A DNA stretch of 64,000 bases, from the NCBI GenBank assembly GCA_021521415.1, contig JAIQDT010002035.1:1-64000 (forward strand), written 5' to 3'. A program made the position numbers and the translations under genes. This document shows positions 1 to 12,014 of this stretch, one piece after another. Source of the DNA: Bidens hawaiensis. Its lineage: Eukaryota; Streptophyta; Magnoliopsida; Asterales; Asteraceae. The notes under the pieces are model-generated. The model saw nothing but the letters and a program-made list of their open reading frames with translations. It was not told the DNA's origin and did not search any database. Positions within the stretch are counted from its first letter, which is position 1. Each line of letters opens with the position of its first letter.

Positions 1-352
1 AACACATATAATTAACATCATTCCAAGTCAAGAAACACAAAACACATTCCATACATTAATAAACATCATTACATATTACATAACATCAGTTTACATACAT
101 CCCATACATCATCACATAACTAAGTTTTTAATACAAAGGGCCCATATTGGTATCATCCTCGACATAACCCGAAAAGGGGTCAGTGCTTGAATGATACCCC
201 AAAAGTATCTATAGTGATCTGCCCTAAAAGAGACCCATACTAGGGGCCAGTGGTTGTACCATAACTAAACAAGATTTACTCCATGTTAGCATCACCACTA
301 ACTGCTCACATGGAGTATCAAAAAGCGGCTCCATATTCTACCATCAACACAT

Positions 353-1048
353 CTACACATGGTGGTAAACCAACCCCACCATCACCGCCACCAGCGCCAC
401 CAACACCGCCACCATAACCCGCATTCGGGTTTCCATCTGCTCGATCAACCAGTGGGAGTATGAGCACTCCCTCTTTAACTGGTTGATAGCATACTGGTGG
501 TCCAGTATGTTGTCCCCTAGGTACGCCCGCCGCTGAACCCCCACGACCAGGGCAGCAGAGTGCTCGTTCACCTGCTCGGTGAGAACACGTAGCCATCCCG
601 TCAAGTCCCGCTCCTGCCTTGGGAGACCCCACACAGGTAGGGTTGCAGGCTCGGGCTGAGGGCGGGAAGACTCGCCCACATGGTAAGTGGATCGGGGTGG
701 GGTAACAGTGGGCGGAATATATGGGGCACTGATCCGCGCCGTGAGGCGGGGACCGCGCCTGAGGGGAATCGGGCCAGTCTGTGGTGCAACCGGGGTAGGA
801 GACCTGGTGACCCTAACAGGGGAGGGTACACTAGCACTCCTAGCCGGGGTGGACTGCCTAGAGGCACTAAGGCTAGCCTCTGAAGGCTCGGAGCTGGGTA
901 CTTCACTTGGGCTTCCAGAGGCCCCGGAACTGACCTCCTCCGGGTCCTCTTCCGTTGACACACTAGGGTTTCTTTCCATTATAACCTGCACACAAGTTAA
1001 CAAATATATAGTCTTTTCCATAGTATAATTCTTAATTAAATAAATCAT
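353..1048 (-). CDS. Hypothetical leader/gag-region ORF of gypsy G1a
   Basis: A 231-codon ORF about 300 nt downstream of the primer-binding site, where gag would be expected. The likely start is the second-half Met at 979 (residue 24), because the preceding residues look like translated leader. From there it shows an acidic, Ser/Pro-rich low-complexity stretch (about residues 30-105), a basic Pro/Arg stretch, a helical segment (about 145-205) and a strongly hydrophobic C-terminus of Val, Ala and Leu (about 208-228) that resembles a membrane segment. No zinc knuckle is visible. Another frame over the 3' end is Gly-rich, so a frameshift could have replaced the true C-terminus. I do not recognise a domain; position suggests an N-terminal Gag part or accessory ORF. 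Confidence 0.45.
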   Translation of the reverse strand: MIYLIKNYTMEKTIYLLTCVQVIMERNPSVSTEEDPEEVSSGASGSPSEVPSSEPSEASLSASRQSTPARSASVPSPVRVTRSPTPVAPQTGPIPLRRGPRLTARISAPYIPPTVTPPRSTYHVGESSRPQPEPATLPVWGLPRQERDLTGWLRVLTEQVNEHSAALVVGVQRRAYLGDNILDHQYAINQLKRECSYSHWLIEQMETRMRVMVAVLVALVAVMVGLVYHHV

Positions 1049-1326
1049 GCATTACTTATACAATTTAGCCACATAATAATATTATTATACATTTACACAT
1101 ATGTTGCCAATTTTACCTATTTAATACCCCCGTGACTTCCTCTGAATTCCCTCGTGCAGACAAGTCTGTTATTATGTTCCGGACCATAATAACCCACTTG
1201 TCCATTCAAGTTCATCCCGATCTCGTCACAATATATTATTAGTTGATATTCAGATCCTATAATACTTGAGCTACTGGTTATATTTTAGGTATCTTTTAAA
1301 GACATCCTAATTCTTTATAACCAATG

Positions 1327-1338
1327 GCTCTGATACCA
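1327..1338 (-). other. Primer-binding site of G1a (initiator tRNA-Met)
   Basis: On the minus strand this reads TGGTATCAGAGC, the classic plant retrotransposon primer site matching the 3' end of initiator tRNA-Met. It lies a few bases from the LTR terminus at 1344. It fixes the orientation of the element (minus) and identifies 1344-4742 as its 5' LTR. Confidence 0.9.
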
Positions 1339-1343
1339 AGTTC

Positions 1344-4300
1344 TGTAACACCCCGTAACCGCAGCGGAAACGTACACGGGATGCAACAGACACATCTGAT
1401 ATCAACAGCATTGCTTATAAAGAAAATACCACTACATTAATTTATAATATATTACATTGTTGCGAGTTTCATTACTGTCTAGGTGTTACACACATATTTT
1501 ACCGATAAGACATTAATAAATTCATTACAAAACAAAGAGCAGCAAGCTTCCAACAGGTAGCACAGATAGTTAAGCACATATCAATCATTCCAACTTGGGC
1601 ATACCTAGAAAACATGTAAAGAAAACGGGTCAACTACGAATAGTTGGTGAGTTTCACTAATTTAAATAAACACTGACAAATCATTTTTAATAATCATTTA
1701 TTAACCATATAATCATGCTGGGAACTAAGTTACCCCAGAACATTTCCAATAACTTTCTGGGAACTATGTTACCCCAGAACAATAATAACCCCTGGGAACT
1801 ATGTTACCCCAGAATAATAATAACCCCTGGGAACTATGTTACCCCAGAATAATAATAACCCCTGGGAACTATGTTACCCCAGAACAATAACAACCCCTGG
1901 GAACTATGTTACCCCAGAATAATATAACCCCTGGGAACTATGTTACCCCAGAACAATAATAACCCCTGGGAACTATGTTACCCCAGAACAATAATAACCC
2001 CTGGGAACTATGTTACCCCAGAATAATATAACCCCTGGGAACTATGTTACCCCAGAACAATAACACATTATAAACATTTTATATATTCTATGCATCAGTC
2101 CATATATATATAAATGTACAAGTATTTCCACACGATCGGTATGTACTTAAATACTTTAAATAAGACATGTTTTCCGCCCCGGGAAAATATAATTAAAACA
2201 ATTCATTAAAAGGGGCTCGTGAAAACTCACCTTGTTGTGAGTTGGTGAATAATATAAGAATCAGCTACGTGCCTGGATCTGTAATATAATATCTAGTCGT
2301 TACTATAATTCCCATAACTTAAATACATTTCAATCGGTACATCTGGGAGCATCGTTAACCCAGTACTGTACTCGATTCGGGGACAATGTTAACCCCGTGA
2401 CACTTCTAAGGACTCAGATTATGACATTGCTTAGAGTTTGATAGTCAATTAAAGTGATGAAATTATAGCTCGGTTTGACACCCCGTTTTGGCCGTGGGGC
2501 CCGTTTCCGGTCTTTCGGTGCCGAAAACGGTAAAATCGGGTAAAATTACCCAAATCATCCGAATTATTTTCGGATGATTTATTTTTACTTAAGTTACTTA
2601 GATTTATGAAAATAGTCTATTTTAAAGTTTTCGTGTACCAGTCAGCTCGCTTATGCGAACTTTGCCGGTTTACACGTTTTAAGCTTTAAATAATTGTTTT
2701 TATGTTCATTTTAGCACAAATAATTACCCGTTTAGTCTCGGGTCTTGAAATTTTACTCAAAACTTATTTTGACAGAAAGAAAATTTTATAAAATTTTCCA
2801 GATTTATTTTCCTATATTTGCATTTATTTACCTATTTTTAAATCTCATTAAAAACACTAAAATATATCAAAAATATCAAAATACTTTAGAAAAATCCCAA
2901 ATTTTTCTGGAATTATCCTTGTCATTCTCATAACTCTCTGGAATTTTTCCAGATTTATTTTTGTAAGTTTACATATATTTATCTATTTTTAAATCTTTAT
3001 AAAATACTAAATATGTCAAAAATATCAAAACACTTTAGAAAAATACCAAATTTTTCTGGGGTGATCCTTATCATCCTCATAACTTTCTGGAAATTTTCCA
3101 GATTTATTTTTGTAACTTTACATATTTTTACATATTTTTAAATCTTTATAAAATACTAAATATGTCAAAAATATCAAAACACTTTAGAAAAATACCAAAT
3201 TTTTCTGGGATGATCCTTATCATCCTCATAACTTTCTGGAAATTTTCCAGATTTTAAAACTCATATTTCAAGCCTTTTTTCACCCAAAACCGAGCTAGAA
3301 GCCCTAGAACTCGTTTCACCGAAAAGCCTACTTAGACTTCTCCAATGAACCCGAAATTTTGTGGGTGACTTTTATATGTTATGAAAAGATTATCTGCAAT
3401 TTTTCAGAATTTTTCATCATGTTTAGCTATTTTTCACTATTTTTGGCCAAAACCGAGCATTAAATTCACCAAATATTCATCTTTTATCCAAAAATTACCA
3501 AATTTTCACAGATCTCATATTTTCATGTGTAGATCATCTCTGTGAAATTTCGTGACCCAACTCTAAGTACACAACAATCTGTCCATTTTTCATAAACACA
3601 CAAAAACCGAACTATCTTGTGTTTTCTAGCTTTTGATCGCAAGGATCTCGGTTTCTAGCCTTTGCTAGCCGCTAGATACAACACTTTCAAGCACAACAAC
3701 ACCACACCAAGCAAACTTTACCAACAATCAAGCCATTTCTTTCCTAGTGTCGGTTTTTATGTAAAAACAAAGATTCTAACCGTAAAAATCTATTCTAAAC
3801 ACTTTTAACTAATTACTTGGATCAAGATCCTTTGTATAACTTGTATACATCCTTTGATCACACAAGAACCGGTTCCATCTCGGGTTTTCACCCATTTGTC
3901 ACTTGGAACCTTTTTGTTCTTGCAAAACAAATCAAACCAAGTAAATAATACCAAAGATCATGTATTATAACATGTTTATACCTTCAAAATCTTGGTTAAT
4001 ACTTAAAGGAAATGGATGATCTTGCAAGAACCCTTGAAGGAGTTAGAGATTTTGAGAGAATTTGTTGTGTTTTTGGGTGTAAAAGAAAAAAATATGAAGT
4101 GTGTGTGTGTTTGACCATATGGCCGGCCATGTGAGGGGGTGTGGGGGGCCCCACATCTCAAACCATGGCCACATATCTAGATTACACAATCTGGATAGTG
4201 TTGTGGATAATCTGGTTCAGTTCGTTTCTCGTTTAAACTCGTAATTCGGCTTAAAACGAGCCTAAAATGGTTGTTTTTCGGGTTAAAATAAAATTTATAT

Positions 4301-4742
4301 AAAACTGTTTTAAAAACTTTAAAAAACTTATCCCATGACATTAAAACATCATATTATTAATAATTACGCATCTTTTTCGGCTTGATTGATCGTCTCTTGC
4401 TTGGTTTGGTGTTAAAGGTTTCGTTTAGCGTACCGACGTACCATTAAATCGAAATCCTTTTTCTGTGCTATAATTCACCTATCCCGAAGCATTAATACTT
4501 CGTAAATATCACTAAACATTATATACATCGTCTATAATGAAATTCCCGATTCGTTCGGGTTTCAATAATCGTTCATTGGTTAATTGTAATTCCAATACGA
4601 TTCACTATATAATCGAGTATGATTCGTACTATGAATCATATATACTCGTTTAAACGTACTATAACCCATATAATCAGTATTAAATGACATGTAAATAGTA
4701 TATTCCGGCTAGGGTATACCTGGATTTGCCGGAATCGTTACA
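1344..4742 (-). repeat. 5' LTR of gypsy G1a
   Basis: A 3.4-kb LTR with TG/CA ends (TGTAACACC on plus at 1344, ...CGTTACA at 4742). It matches, over most of its length, the LTR at 59,235-62,318 and the truncated copy at 4,743-5,762. Shared landmarks include the GTAACACCCCG end, a CTGGG...CCCAG minisatellite, a run of TTTTTCTGG/TTTCCAG-containing duplicated blocks near 2,790-3,250, and a terminal GGTATACCTGG. ORFs within it are not credible genes. The 5-bp target duplication cannot be tested because the other end is outside the window; the expected right copy is 4,743-4,747 (CAAAC). Confidence 0.85.
1718..2060 (-). repeat. LTR minisatellite, ~34-36 bp unit x10 (G1a)
   Basis: Ten head-to-tail units, each with the core CTGGGAACTATGTTACCCCAG apart from small changes in the first, separated by AAYAATAATAACCC-type spacers of slightly varying length. 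Each core is an imperfect palindrome (CTGGGAAC facing GTTACCCCAG). The homologous site at 59,662-59,845 has only about five units, so copy number varies between LTRs of the family. Confidence 0.9.
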
Positions 4743-5762
4743 CAAACTATACCAACAATCAAGCCATCTCTTTCAAAATGTCGGTTTTTAAGTAAAAACA
4801 AAGATTCTAACCGTAAAATTTTATTCTAAACACTTTTAACTAATTACTTGGATCAAGATCCTTTGTATAACTTGTATACATCCTTTGATCACACAAGAAC
4901 CGGTTCCATCTCGGGTTTTCACCCATATTTCATTTGGAACCTTTTTGTTCTTGCAAAACAACTAAAAATAAGGAAATCAACACCAAAGATCATGTATTAT
5001 AACATGTTTATACCTTTGTTCTTGATTAGAGAGGATGGATTTTGGATGATACTTGAAAGTATGAAAGGTTTGAGAGAGTTTGGGAGTGTTTGTATGATCA
5101 AAAAAAAGAAAATGAAAGATAATAACAACAAAGGGGGGTGGCCGGCCCCTTTGGGGTGTGGGGGTGGGTCCCACATCTTCAATAATAGCCACAAAATTGG
5201 ATTGTGTAATCCGGATATTGTTGTGGATAATCTGGTTCATTTCGTTTCTCGTTTAAACTCGTATGTCGGCTTAAAACGAGCATAAAATGGTCGTTTTTCG
5301 GGTTAACATAAAGTTTATATAAAACTGATTTAAAAACCTTAAAAACTTAACCCATGACATTAAAACATCATATTATTAATAATTACGCATCTTTTTCGGC
5401 TTGATTGATCGTCTCTTGCTTGGTTTGGTGTTAAAGGTTTCGTTTAGCGTACCGACGTACCATTAAATCGAAAACCTTTTTCTGTGCTATAATTCACCTA
5501 TCCCGAAGCATTAATACTTCGTGAACATCACTAAACATTATATACTTTGTCTATAATGTAGTTCCCGATTCGTTCGGGTTTTCGATAATCGTTCATTGGT
5601 TGATCGTAATTCCAATACGATTCATTATATAATTGAGTATGATTCATACTGTGAATCATATATACTCGTATAAACGTATTATAACTCATATAATCAATAT
5701 TAAATGACACGTAAATAGTATATTCCGGCTAGGGTATACCTGGATTTGCCGGAATCGTTACA
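4743..5762 (-). repeat. Older G1 LTR, truncated by insertion of G1a
   Basis: About 1,020 bp nearly identical to 3,714-4,742, i.e. the minus-sense 5' third of the G1 LTR. It starts exactly where the complete LTR ends and finishes with the same terminal ...GGAATCGTTACA at 5762. The simplest reading is that G1a inserted into the LTR of an older G1 element at CAAAC; the rest of the old LTR should lie beyond the left edge. The old element in turn interrupts the C1 gag at 5763. Confidence 0.8.
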
Positions 5763-8744
5763 TCGAGGATGTACATTCGAAAACATAATATGAGTATCAT
5801 CAGCATACGACACCGGTCGTTTCAGAATCTCCTTTACCACAGGAACTGGTTTGGAGTGTTCCTTGATAAAATGATGAAGATTCTGATAATTTTTCTTGCC
5901 ACAATTTCTTACTACATGACCTTGTTGACCGCAAAGGAAACAACTTCGCATGTCAACATGATGATGTTGAGAATTTGTTGGAACATGTGACACAGATGAT
6001 GAATGAGAACTCACATTTTTCATCATGCTCTTAGCAAAATCATCAGATAATTCAGATTTCTTTTTCAAGTAAAAATCTAAATTAGAGCAGTTCGAAAAAC
6101 ATTTCAACGTATCTGTCCTAGTTGACTTCACAAAATTAATTTTCTTTGCTTGTTTTAAAACCTGCTTTGCTTTAGTCAATGGGTCTGATGGAGCTGATGT
6201 TTTCGCTTGAGCATACAAACGTTCAAGTTCATGAATCTTGGAAGTTTCATTGTGAAACACACTCTCAATCAGTTCAGGTTTAATGATATTTATTGGAATG
6301 TCTTTCTCTGTGAACATCGTGTCCATCCCCTTTAACTTAAACACACGAGCAGATGATGGCTTAGACACATTAGGATTTATGAAACATAAAAAATTCTTAT
6401 CAGAAATTTTTGGTTTTTCTGGTTTCTTAGCCTTCACCGGTTTAACAAGAACATCTTGTTTCATCTTAGTTGTGTGCGAACCATACACAGCCTCCTCAAA
6501 TTCATGAGGTTCACACAGTATGTGATTAGAACTTGGAATGTTCTTGTTCTTGTGTATAATTTTAGGTTCAAACACATCCTCAATGATAACTTTATCAATA
6601 TTTTCAACAAAAACTTTGTTGCTTTGAACATGAGGTTTCTGAGTTGAAGATTGGGATTTAGGACCTTTAGTGATAACAAGTTTTGATTTTTCTGAAATTA
6701 CAGGTTCTTTAGGAATAACATCTTCCTCAGTTGGAGAAAAAGGATTAATTTTATAATCATTGTGAAATGGTGGTGGAATTTCAACAAAACCTATACCTTT
6801 CTTTGTATACTTTTGTTTTCCAGAAACTTCTATAACTTCATTCAACAAAAAAGATGAATTTCGAAATTTACCCGATTTGTTCTTTAACTCAAGAACCTCA
6901 TTCTCAACCTCGGTTATCTTTGAACGATGTTTCAAAATTTCTTGAAACTTTTGGTCATTAATTGTCATTTTCACAGCTTTGAGATCATGGTTACTTGTCG
7001 ACAATGCTTCAATCTTTTCACGAGATCTCATTTGAGATTCGAGAGATTGTCGATAAGTATCCTTTAGAGAAGCAATTTCTGTCACTAAATTATCATTGTG
7101 ATTGTTTAAAGATTATAACTTAGGATTTTTAGATTCACAATCAGCACAATTTACTTTAACAGATGATGTAGCAGAAATAGAATGACTAACCTCATTGATC
7201 TTAGCCATGCAAGCAAAAACAGTTTTAGGCTTGTCACAAGAATCATCAGACTCCGATCCAGAATCATTATCAGAAGACACCTCACTTCCACCAGCATCAT
7301 GGAAATCTTGAGTCAACCCGAACAAAGCCAAATTAGCTTGAGTATTGTTGCACAGTAATCGTTGTAACCAATCATCTCCATTAGCTAACATTGCTTGTGA
7401 CCCAGAACTTGATGGTTTCTTCTCAGCATCATTACCTCGTGGTGTTGAAGAGTTTGAACTTTGACCACGAGGACCATTATACTCCTTTTTTGGTTTGTCA
7501 CATTCTTTTGCAAAATGACCGAATTCTTGACAATTATAACATTTCACCTTCAACTTGTCAAATCCCAACTTCTTGTTCAGGGCAAGAAGATCTTTTCCGG
7601 TTCTTTTCATGAATCTTTTCACCTTTCGAACAATCATTGCCATGTTCCACTTTAAATCCATGATTTCTAAGTCGTCTGGATCAATCTGATCATAATCTTC
7701 ATCGGTCAGATCACTAGTGGCAATTTTGCTACTCACCAGATTTTCGTAAGAAGTCATGAAAGCTGATAAGAAAGCAAAATTTTGTTCAGCTTCTTTCATG
7801 TTGACGTTCGGAGGTGATGAGTATTGATTTTTCGAAGACGAACTTCCTGAACCAGCAGAAACATTTGGTGATCCAGAGTTACCGGCAGTATAAAAACATG
7901 CTCTAGGATCACTATAAATTTTTATTTCATTTTCTCTTGCGTTCTGTGTCAGAAAAGCAGTGATTGGTGAAATTGTTGAACTTAGAGGCATGCTACCACT
8001 ATAGAAAGCAGGATCTTGACTTTCCTTGGATGACTTTTGACACTTGAGATCATACTCACGAGCTTCAATCTTTTGTAAAAACTCACTTGCAGTCAAGTCT
8101 TCATTGAAATAACTGTTTTCTTTTAATACCATTAGAAAAGTAGAATACGAACTTGGTAGTGCACTCTTAATAGTATCAATCTTGTCAATCTCAGAAATTT
8201 CCAACTTCATTTTATCCATTTCAGCAATCAAGTGATTGAATATCGTTGTCATCTCTTCAACCGTTTCACCTTTGAGTGAATTAAAATTTCTTAATTGAAA
8301 CTTAAGCATCACCTTTTTGCTTTCAGCCATGTTTCCCATACTTCTCATTCGAATATGTTGAAACAAAGAAGCACATATTTTAATACTACCTACTTGGTGA
8401 AATATATTTTCAGGTAAAGCCATGGTTAGAGTAGAATATGCTTTTGTCTCTATCTCTAGTGCCTTCTTCTCTTCTTGTGAGTATTGAGATATAGCTTTAG
8501 GTCTGAATCCGATAGTCTCATCCCCAATCATAGGAACAGTATAAACTTCATCTAAACAATATGAGCAGTCAGGATGAACTGATCCAAGATAAGCACGAAA
8601 CCGAGGTTCCCATTTGGCAAAGTCACTGAACTTCATTAATCTTGGACATTTCGAATGTGAACCTATCTCAGTATCAAGTTGCAAGATTTGTTGCATCAAC
8701 ATGTTTTGAGAAGCTAATGCATACATACCGGCCTTTTTTGACAA
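5763..8744 (-). pseudogene. Ty1/copia Gag of element C1 (one stop, 3' truncated)
   Basis: Starts at 8744 and reads about 990 codons in one frame, with a single in-frame TAA at 7113-7115 and truncation by the G1 LTR at 5762. The N-terminal ~230 residues are a UBN2-type copia Gag (MALPENIF, a KFQLRNF segment). A first CCHC zinc knuckle (CYNCQEFGHFAKEC) lies near residue 400 and a second (CFLCGQQGHVVRNC) near the truncated end. Between them is a charged, coiled-coil-like stretch. The architecture matches the C2 Gag (19,668-22,283), so the families are relatives. Pol would follow beyond the window. Gag normally assembles virus-like particles and packages element RNA. Confidence 0.88.
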
Positions 8745-9789
8745 GTTTCAAAAATTTAAGGGTGTAACGAATCAAACAACGAATTCAATTTACGAATGGT
8801 GAATGTAACGAATTGTAAACAATTGTAGCGAATAACGAATCAAATCTTAGCAAAGCTAAGATTGATCAGGTAGCGAATTAAGATTGAGTTTAACGAATCA
8901 ATCCAACGAATCAGAAAGTCAACGAATCAGATTAAACAATAAGTCAAACTAACGAATTGACTAACGAATTGATTAAGAGAAATTTTGACGAATTAGAAAC
9001 TTTTCAGTAACGAATCACTAAGAAAGACTTAGCGAAATAGATAACGAACCAGCTACAATTGATGGCGAATCAACTATAGCGAATCAGGTTGTTACAATGG
9101 TTTGTAACAAACTCTGACACCTTATGCCACGTGGCAAAGGTTGTTATGACACAAATCCCAAAGTAGACGCGTGTCACACGAATCTTTTAACCCAAATAAC
9201 GAATTAGGGAACACGAATCAAAAATTGTAGCGAACTGGTTAACGAATTACGTGAAATTTATAACGAATTAACTAAATTAATGAACGAATCAAAGTGAACA
9301 AGATAAAGAATCAACATAAAGATGATAGCGAATCATGTTCATCTTCAAATCTTCAAATCTTCAAAGAAGATTTCCAGATTTTCTGGAAATGAAGAACACA
9401 AAACCAGAAACCCAGAATACTTAAATTCGTAATACTCCCTAAAATCGCAACCAAACTGCACAAATAAACTACCAAAAGACTCGTAACTCGATCGCGAATC
9501 CAACACACCTATACTCGTAACCAATTATCCCCGATTATCAGTTCAATTATGCCAAAACACAAACCATGTTTCGGCCACAAACCAAAACCAATACCGAATC
9601 AACTCAACCCCATCCAATTCTCAATTCCACTCACAATACCTTACCAATACCTATATCAACTCAAATCCAATCCAATTCGTCCATAATTCACTCAATTAAC
9701 CTTTAAATTGATCCAAACACACCAAAACAGAACACTATCAGTCTAATACTCTAAATAACCACCAAATCAAGTGTAATTGAGCCCCGAAA
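8745..9789 (-). other. Leader of copia C1, rich in AACGAATC words
   Basis: About 1 kb between the primer site and the gag start. Much of 8,760-9,320 consists of scattered AACGAAT, AGCGAAT and TAACGAA words spaced 10-40 bases apart, all on the same strand. 9,400-9,789 is AT/CA-rich with no ORF. The word family is the one that builds the hairpins in the C1 LTR. Confidence 0.7.
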
Positions 9790-9801
9790 GCTCTGATACC
9801 A
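9790..9801 (-). other. Primer-binding site of copia C1
   Basis: Minus-strand TGGTATCAGAGC followed by TTTCGGGGC. It is five bases from the LTR end at 9807 and sets the element's orientation. Confidence 0.9.
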
Positions 9802-9806
9802 TTTAT

Positions 9807-10291
9807 TGGAACCCAGTGTATCAATCCAATAACTATAACAGATCTCAGATCTGTGTTAATCTGATTAATACCTTAACATAGATCTAGCTCATAATTACGT
9901 TTGATTCAATGTTGTATATGTATATGTATTATCAGTATATGTATATCAGTAGTTGCATAATATTAAGATGAAGATCGAGAGAGAGTTTGGATAGGGTTTC
10001 GTTAATTATCTCCCAAAACTTAAATTAAACGTGAACAGAGTTCACTATAAACAGAAGATAGGTCTAGTTCGCTAACATTCCCTAGCGAACTAGACACTAC
10101 TTCGTTACATACATAACTTAACGAAACACTCCCTGATTCGTTAACATCCCATAACGAATCAGGAGGGAATAAGCTTAAGTCTTAGTTCGCTAAACAACCT
10201 TAGCGAACTAGACATTACATATAACGAACTAAACATATAAATATTTGTTTATTACATTAAACATAAAACAAATACGTTAACGATAATTACA
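9807..10291 (-). repeat. 5' LTR of copia C1
   Basis: Plus-strand TGGAACCC... beginning at 9807 next to the primer site, proposed to end ...AATTACA at 10,291, about 485 bp. The right boundary is inferred: homology to the G2-family LTR resumes at about 10,295. The partner LTR lies outside the window, so the length cannot be verified. Confidence 0.55.
10062..10210 (-). promoter_or_regulatory. Array of perfect hairpins in the C1 LTR
   Basis: Three perfect inverted repeats, each with an 8-nt loop. Arms are 10,062-10,074/10,083-10,095 (13-bp stem GTCTAGTTCGCTA), 10,132-10,143/10,152-10,163 (12-bp stem CCTGATTCGTTA) and 10,183-10,192/10,201-10,210 (10-bp stem TAGTTCGCTA). A fourth, weaker pair (TTCGTTA/TAACGAA, 11-nt loop) lies at about 10,101-10,125. 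All stems share the core TTCGYTA. A regulatory or RNA role is inference; the structures are seen directly. Confidence 0.7.
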
Positions 10292-10494
10292 AAGACTCAA
10301 GAAGCAAAACCGTGCACTAAAATTCATACTAAAAGTCAGCTACGATGAGTGAGTTCTAGTTAACCAGATAACTTACTTTACATAAACATATACGTGCCTG
10401 GATGTACGCTTTACATACTTAACCTATTCATCATTCTTCCATAAACATTCATAACTATCATTACATTAAAAAGAGCATTTCACACTACATACCT

Positions 10495-10660
10495 CGGATA
10501 TTATTAGGGTCCGGTGCCCTACATCCTCGAATATTATTGGGGTCCGGTCTCCCTTCTTCCTTAGATATTATTAGGTCCGATACCCTCCATCCTCGGATAT
10601 TATTAGGGTCCGGTACCCTTCATCCTCGGATATTGTTAGGGTCCGGTCTCCCTTTCTTCC
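10495..10660. repeat. Minisatellite in G2 LTR (GGATATTATTAGGGTCCGGT)
   Basis: Four to five degenerate units of about 35-38 bp containing CTCGGATATTATTAGGGTCC. The LTR fragment at 41,267 has a related array (CACAGATATTATTAGGGTC) at the same relative place, whereas S1 carries a different repeat there. Confidence 0.75.
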
Positions 10661-11329
10661 CTACTATCATGCCATACCTTTCTATATATAATTATAGTCT
10701 CATACGTATATACATCATTCATTCATCATATACAACAATCATATCATCAAACCATCACCTGGCAATACATACAATATCCGAAGATCATTCACGCACCTAC
10801 AAGCATTCATTCATACATAAATCGTATAAGGCATACACTTTCCACTTAAGGTAAGTGTATTAACTAACCAAGTCGAGTATGCACACAGCCCCGAAACTCA
10901 CCTAAACTCGGTTACGTTCACCATTAATAGTTATTCCTTTCTTGAGCTCAGCACGACTAACTGTATAACAATTACAGGTATCAATTAACTATCACTACCC
11001 ATATCGCGTTTCTAGTCTACTTATAACCCTCAACGAACGGGGTCCGGGGGCAGCGCCCCTTGTAGCGGGGTTTTTGGGGCGTCAACCCCTAGCAGGGTCA
11101 GCCTGGGAAAATTTTATTTCCATTAACTATCTTAACACATTTTTCATTAGGATTTCATAATGTTATTTTATCGTTAACTAGTTAATGCTTTAAGGTATCT
11201 TTCGTTAATTAATAAAGTCCAAGGGCTATTTTGTAATAAAATCATTCTTTTCTAAGTCCAGGGACCTTTTTGTCATTCACTCAAAGTCTAGTTCATTATT
11301 CAGTTCTCAGTTTCTGATTCGTTACTCAG

Positions 11330-11545
11330 TTCCTTAACGAATGGGGGCTCATAACGAATTAACTTTATAACGAATCTGCCTTCAAGACGAATGGCTACTA
11401 TAACGAACCGGTCCTCATAACGAATTAGACCTTATGACGAACAGGTCCTCATAACGAATTGGACCTTATGACCAACTGGTCCTCATAACGAATTGGACCT
11501 TGCCGAACTGGTCCTCATAACGAATTCGACCTTAACAAATGGGGC
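11330..11545. repeat. Degenerate tandem array of AACGAATT...GAACTGGTCCTCAT
   Basis: About five units of roughly 34 bp, each with AACGAATT followed by GACC and a GAACTGGTCC-type half, giving a dense run of CGAA words. S1 inserted at the end of this array. Confidence 0.75.
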
Positions 11546-12014
11546 TAGTTCGTCATTCTTTCCTTAACGAATGTAAGGCCCCGTTCCAGGTGCCCTATAT
11601 TTGGTCGTTGGATTTACTCATAAACATAGTTCTAAACATCATAGTTAAATAAAACTTTCGCGGAATATTAAAACTTTCATAAAACATACATAATAATTCA
11701 TAACTTGTCTTAAATAAACATTCTGGTCTTTCAAAATAAACTTCAATTAACATTAAAACATCTTGAGTCTTCAGATGCCAGTCTCTTATTCGCCCACCAT
11801 GTGCCTGCTCAAGCTGGTTTCCTTAATTTGCTCATCTGCGTGCATACTAAAAATCAGCTACGCTGAGTGAGTTCTAGTTAATCAGACAACATACAATACA
11901 TACACATATCATACATACTTACATATTCGAAGATACATATCCGTACACAACCAGTTACTTTTTTGTCATACATTCACACATACATACTAATACTTACCTC
12001 AGTCCACCGAGAGC

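Larger units (their letters stand above)
1..1343 (-). mobile_element. G1a Ty3/gypsy element, start of internal region
   Basis: Internal sequence just downstream (minus strand) of a 5' LTR. It holds the primer-binding site next to the LTR and one leader ORF, and continues past the left edge of the window, so most of gag and all of pol are unseen. It is assigned to gypsy because the same LTR family at 59,235-62,318 abuts a recognisable gypsy integrase/RNase H. About 300 bases at the left edge carry no ORF I can name. Confidence 0.75.
10292..11571 (-). repeat. G2 3' LTR, left part (interrupted)
   Basis: Matches the internal part of solo LTR S1. Shared landmarks are the ATACTAAAAGTCAGCTACG block (10,326), the CTTAAGGTAAGTGTATTAAC block, GAGTATGCACACAGCCCCGAAA and the GGGGGCAGCGCCCC hairpin. 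The outer end is missing on the left, where C1 is inserted. On the right it is split at ACGAA (11,567-11,571) by S1 and resumes at 14,112. Short ORFs here are not genes. Confidence 0.8.

Noticed and set aside
318..632. Gly-rich 104-codon minus-strand ORF
   Set aside because: Overlaps the longer leader ORF in another frame and is low complexity; at most the frameshifted tail of the same gene.
680..1028. Plus-strand ORFs opposite the G1a leader ORF
   Set aside because: Antisense shadows with no motif.
1718..2060. CRISPR array
   Set aside because: Plant LTR context, spacers are degenerate copies of the same short sequence, no cas genes; it is a minisatellite.
4848..5285. 145-codon plus-strand ORF
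   Set aside because: Lies wholly within an LTR and is broken in the parallel LTR copies.
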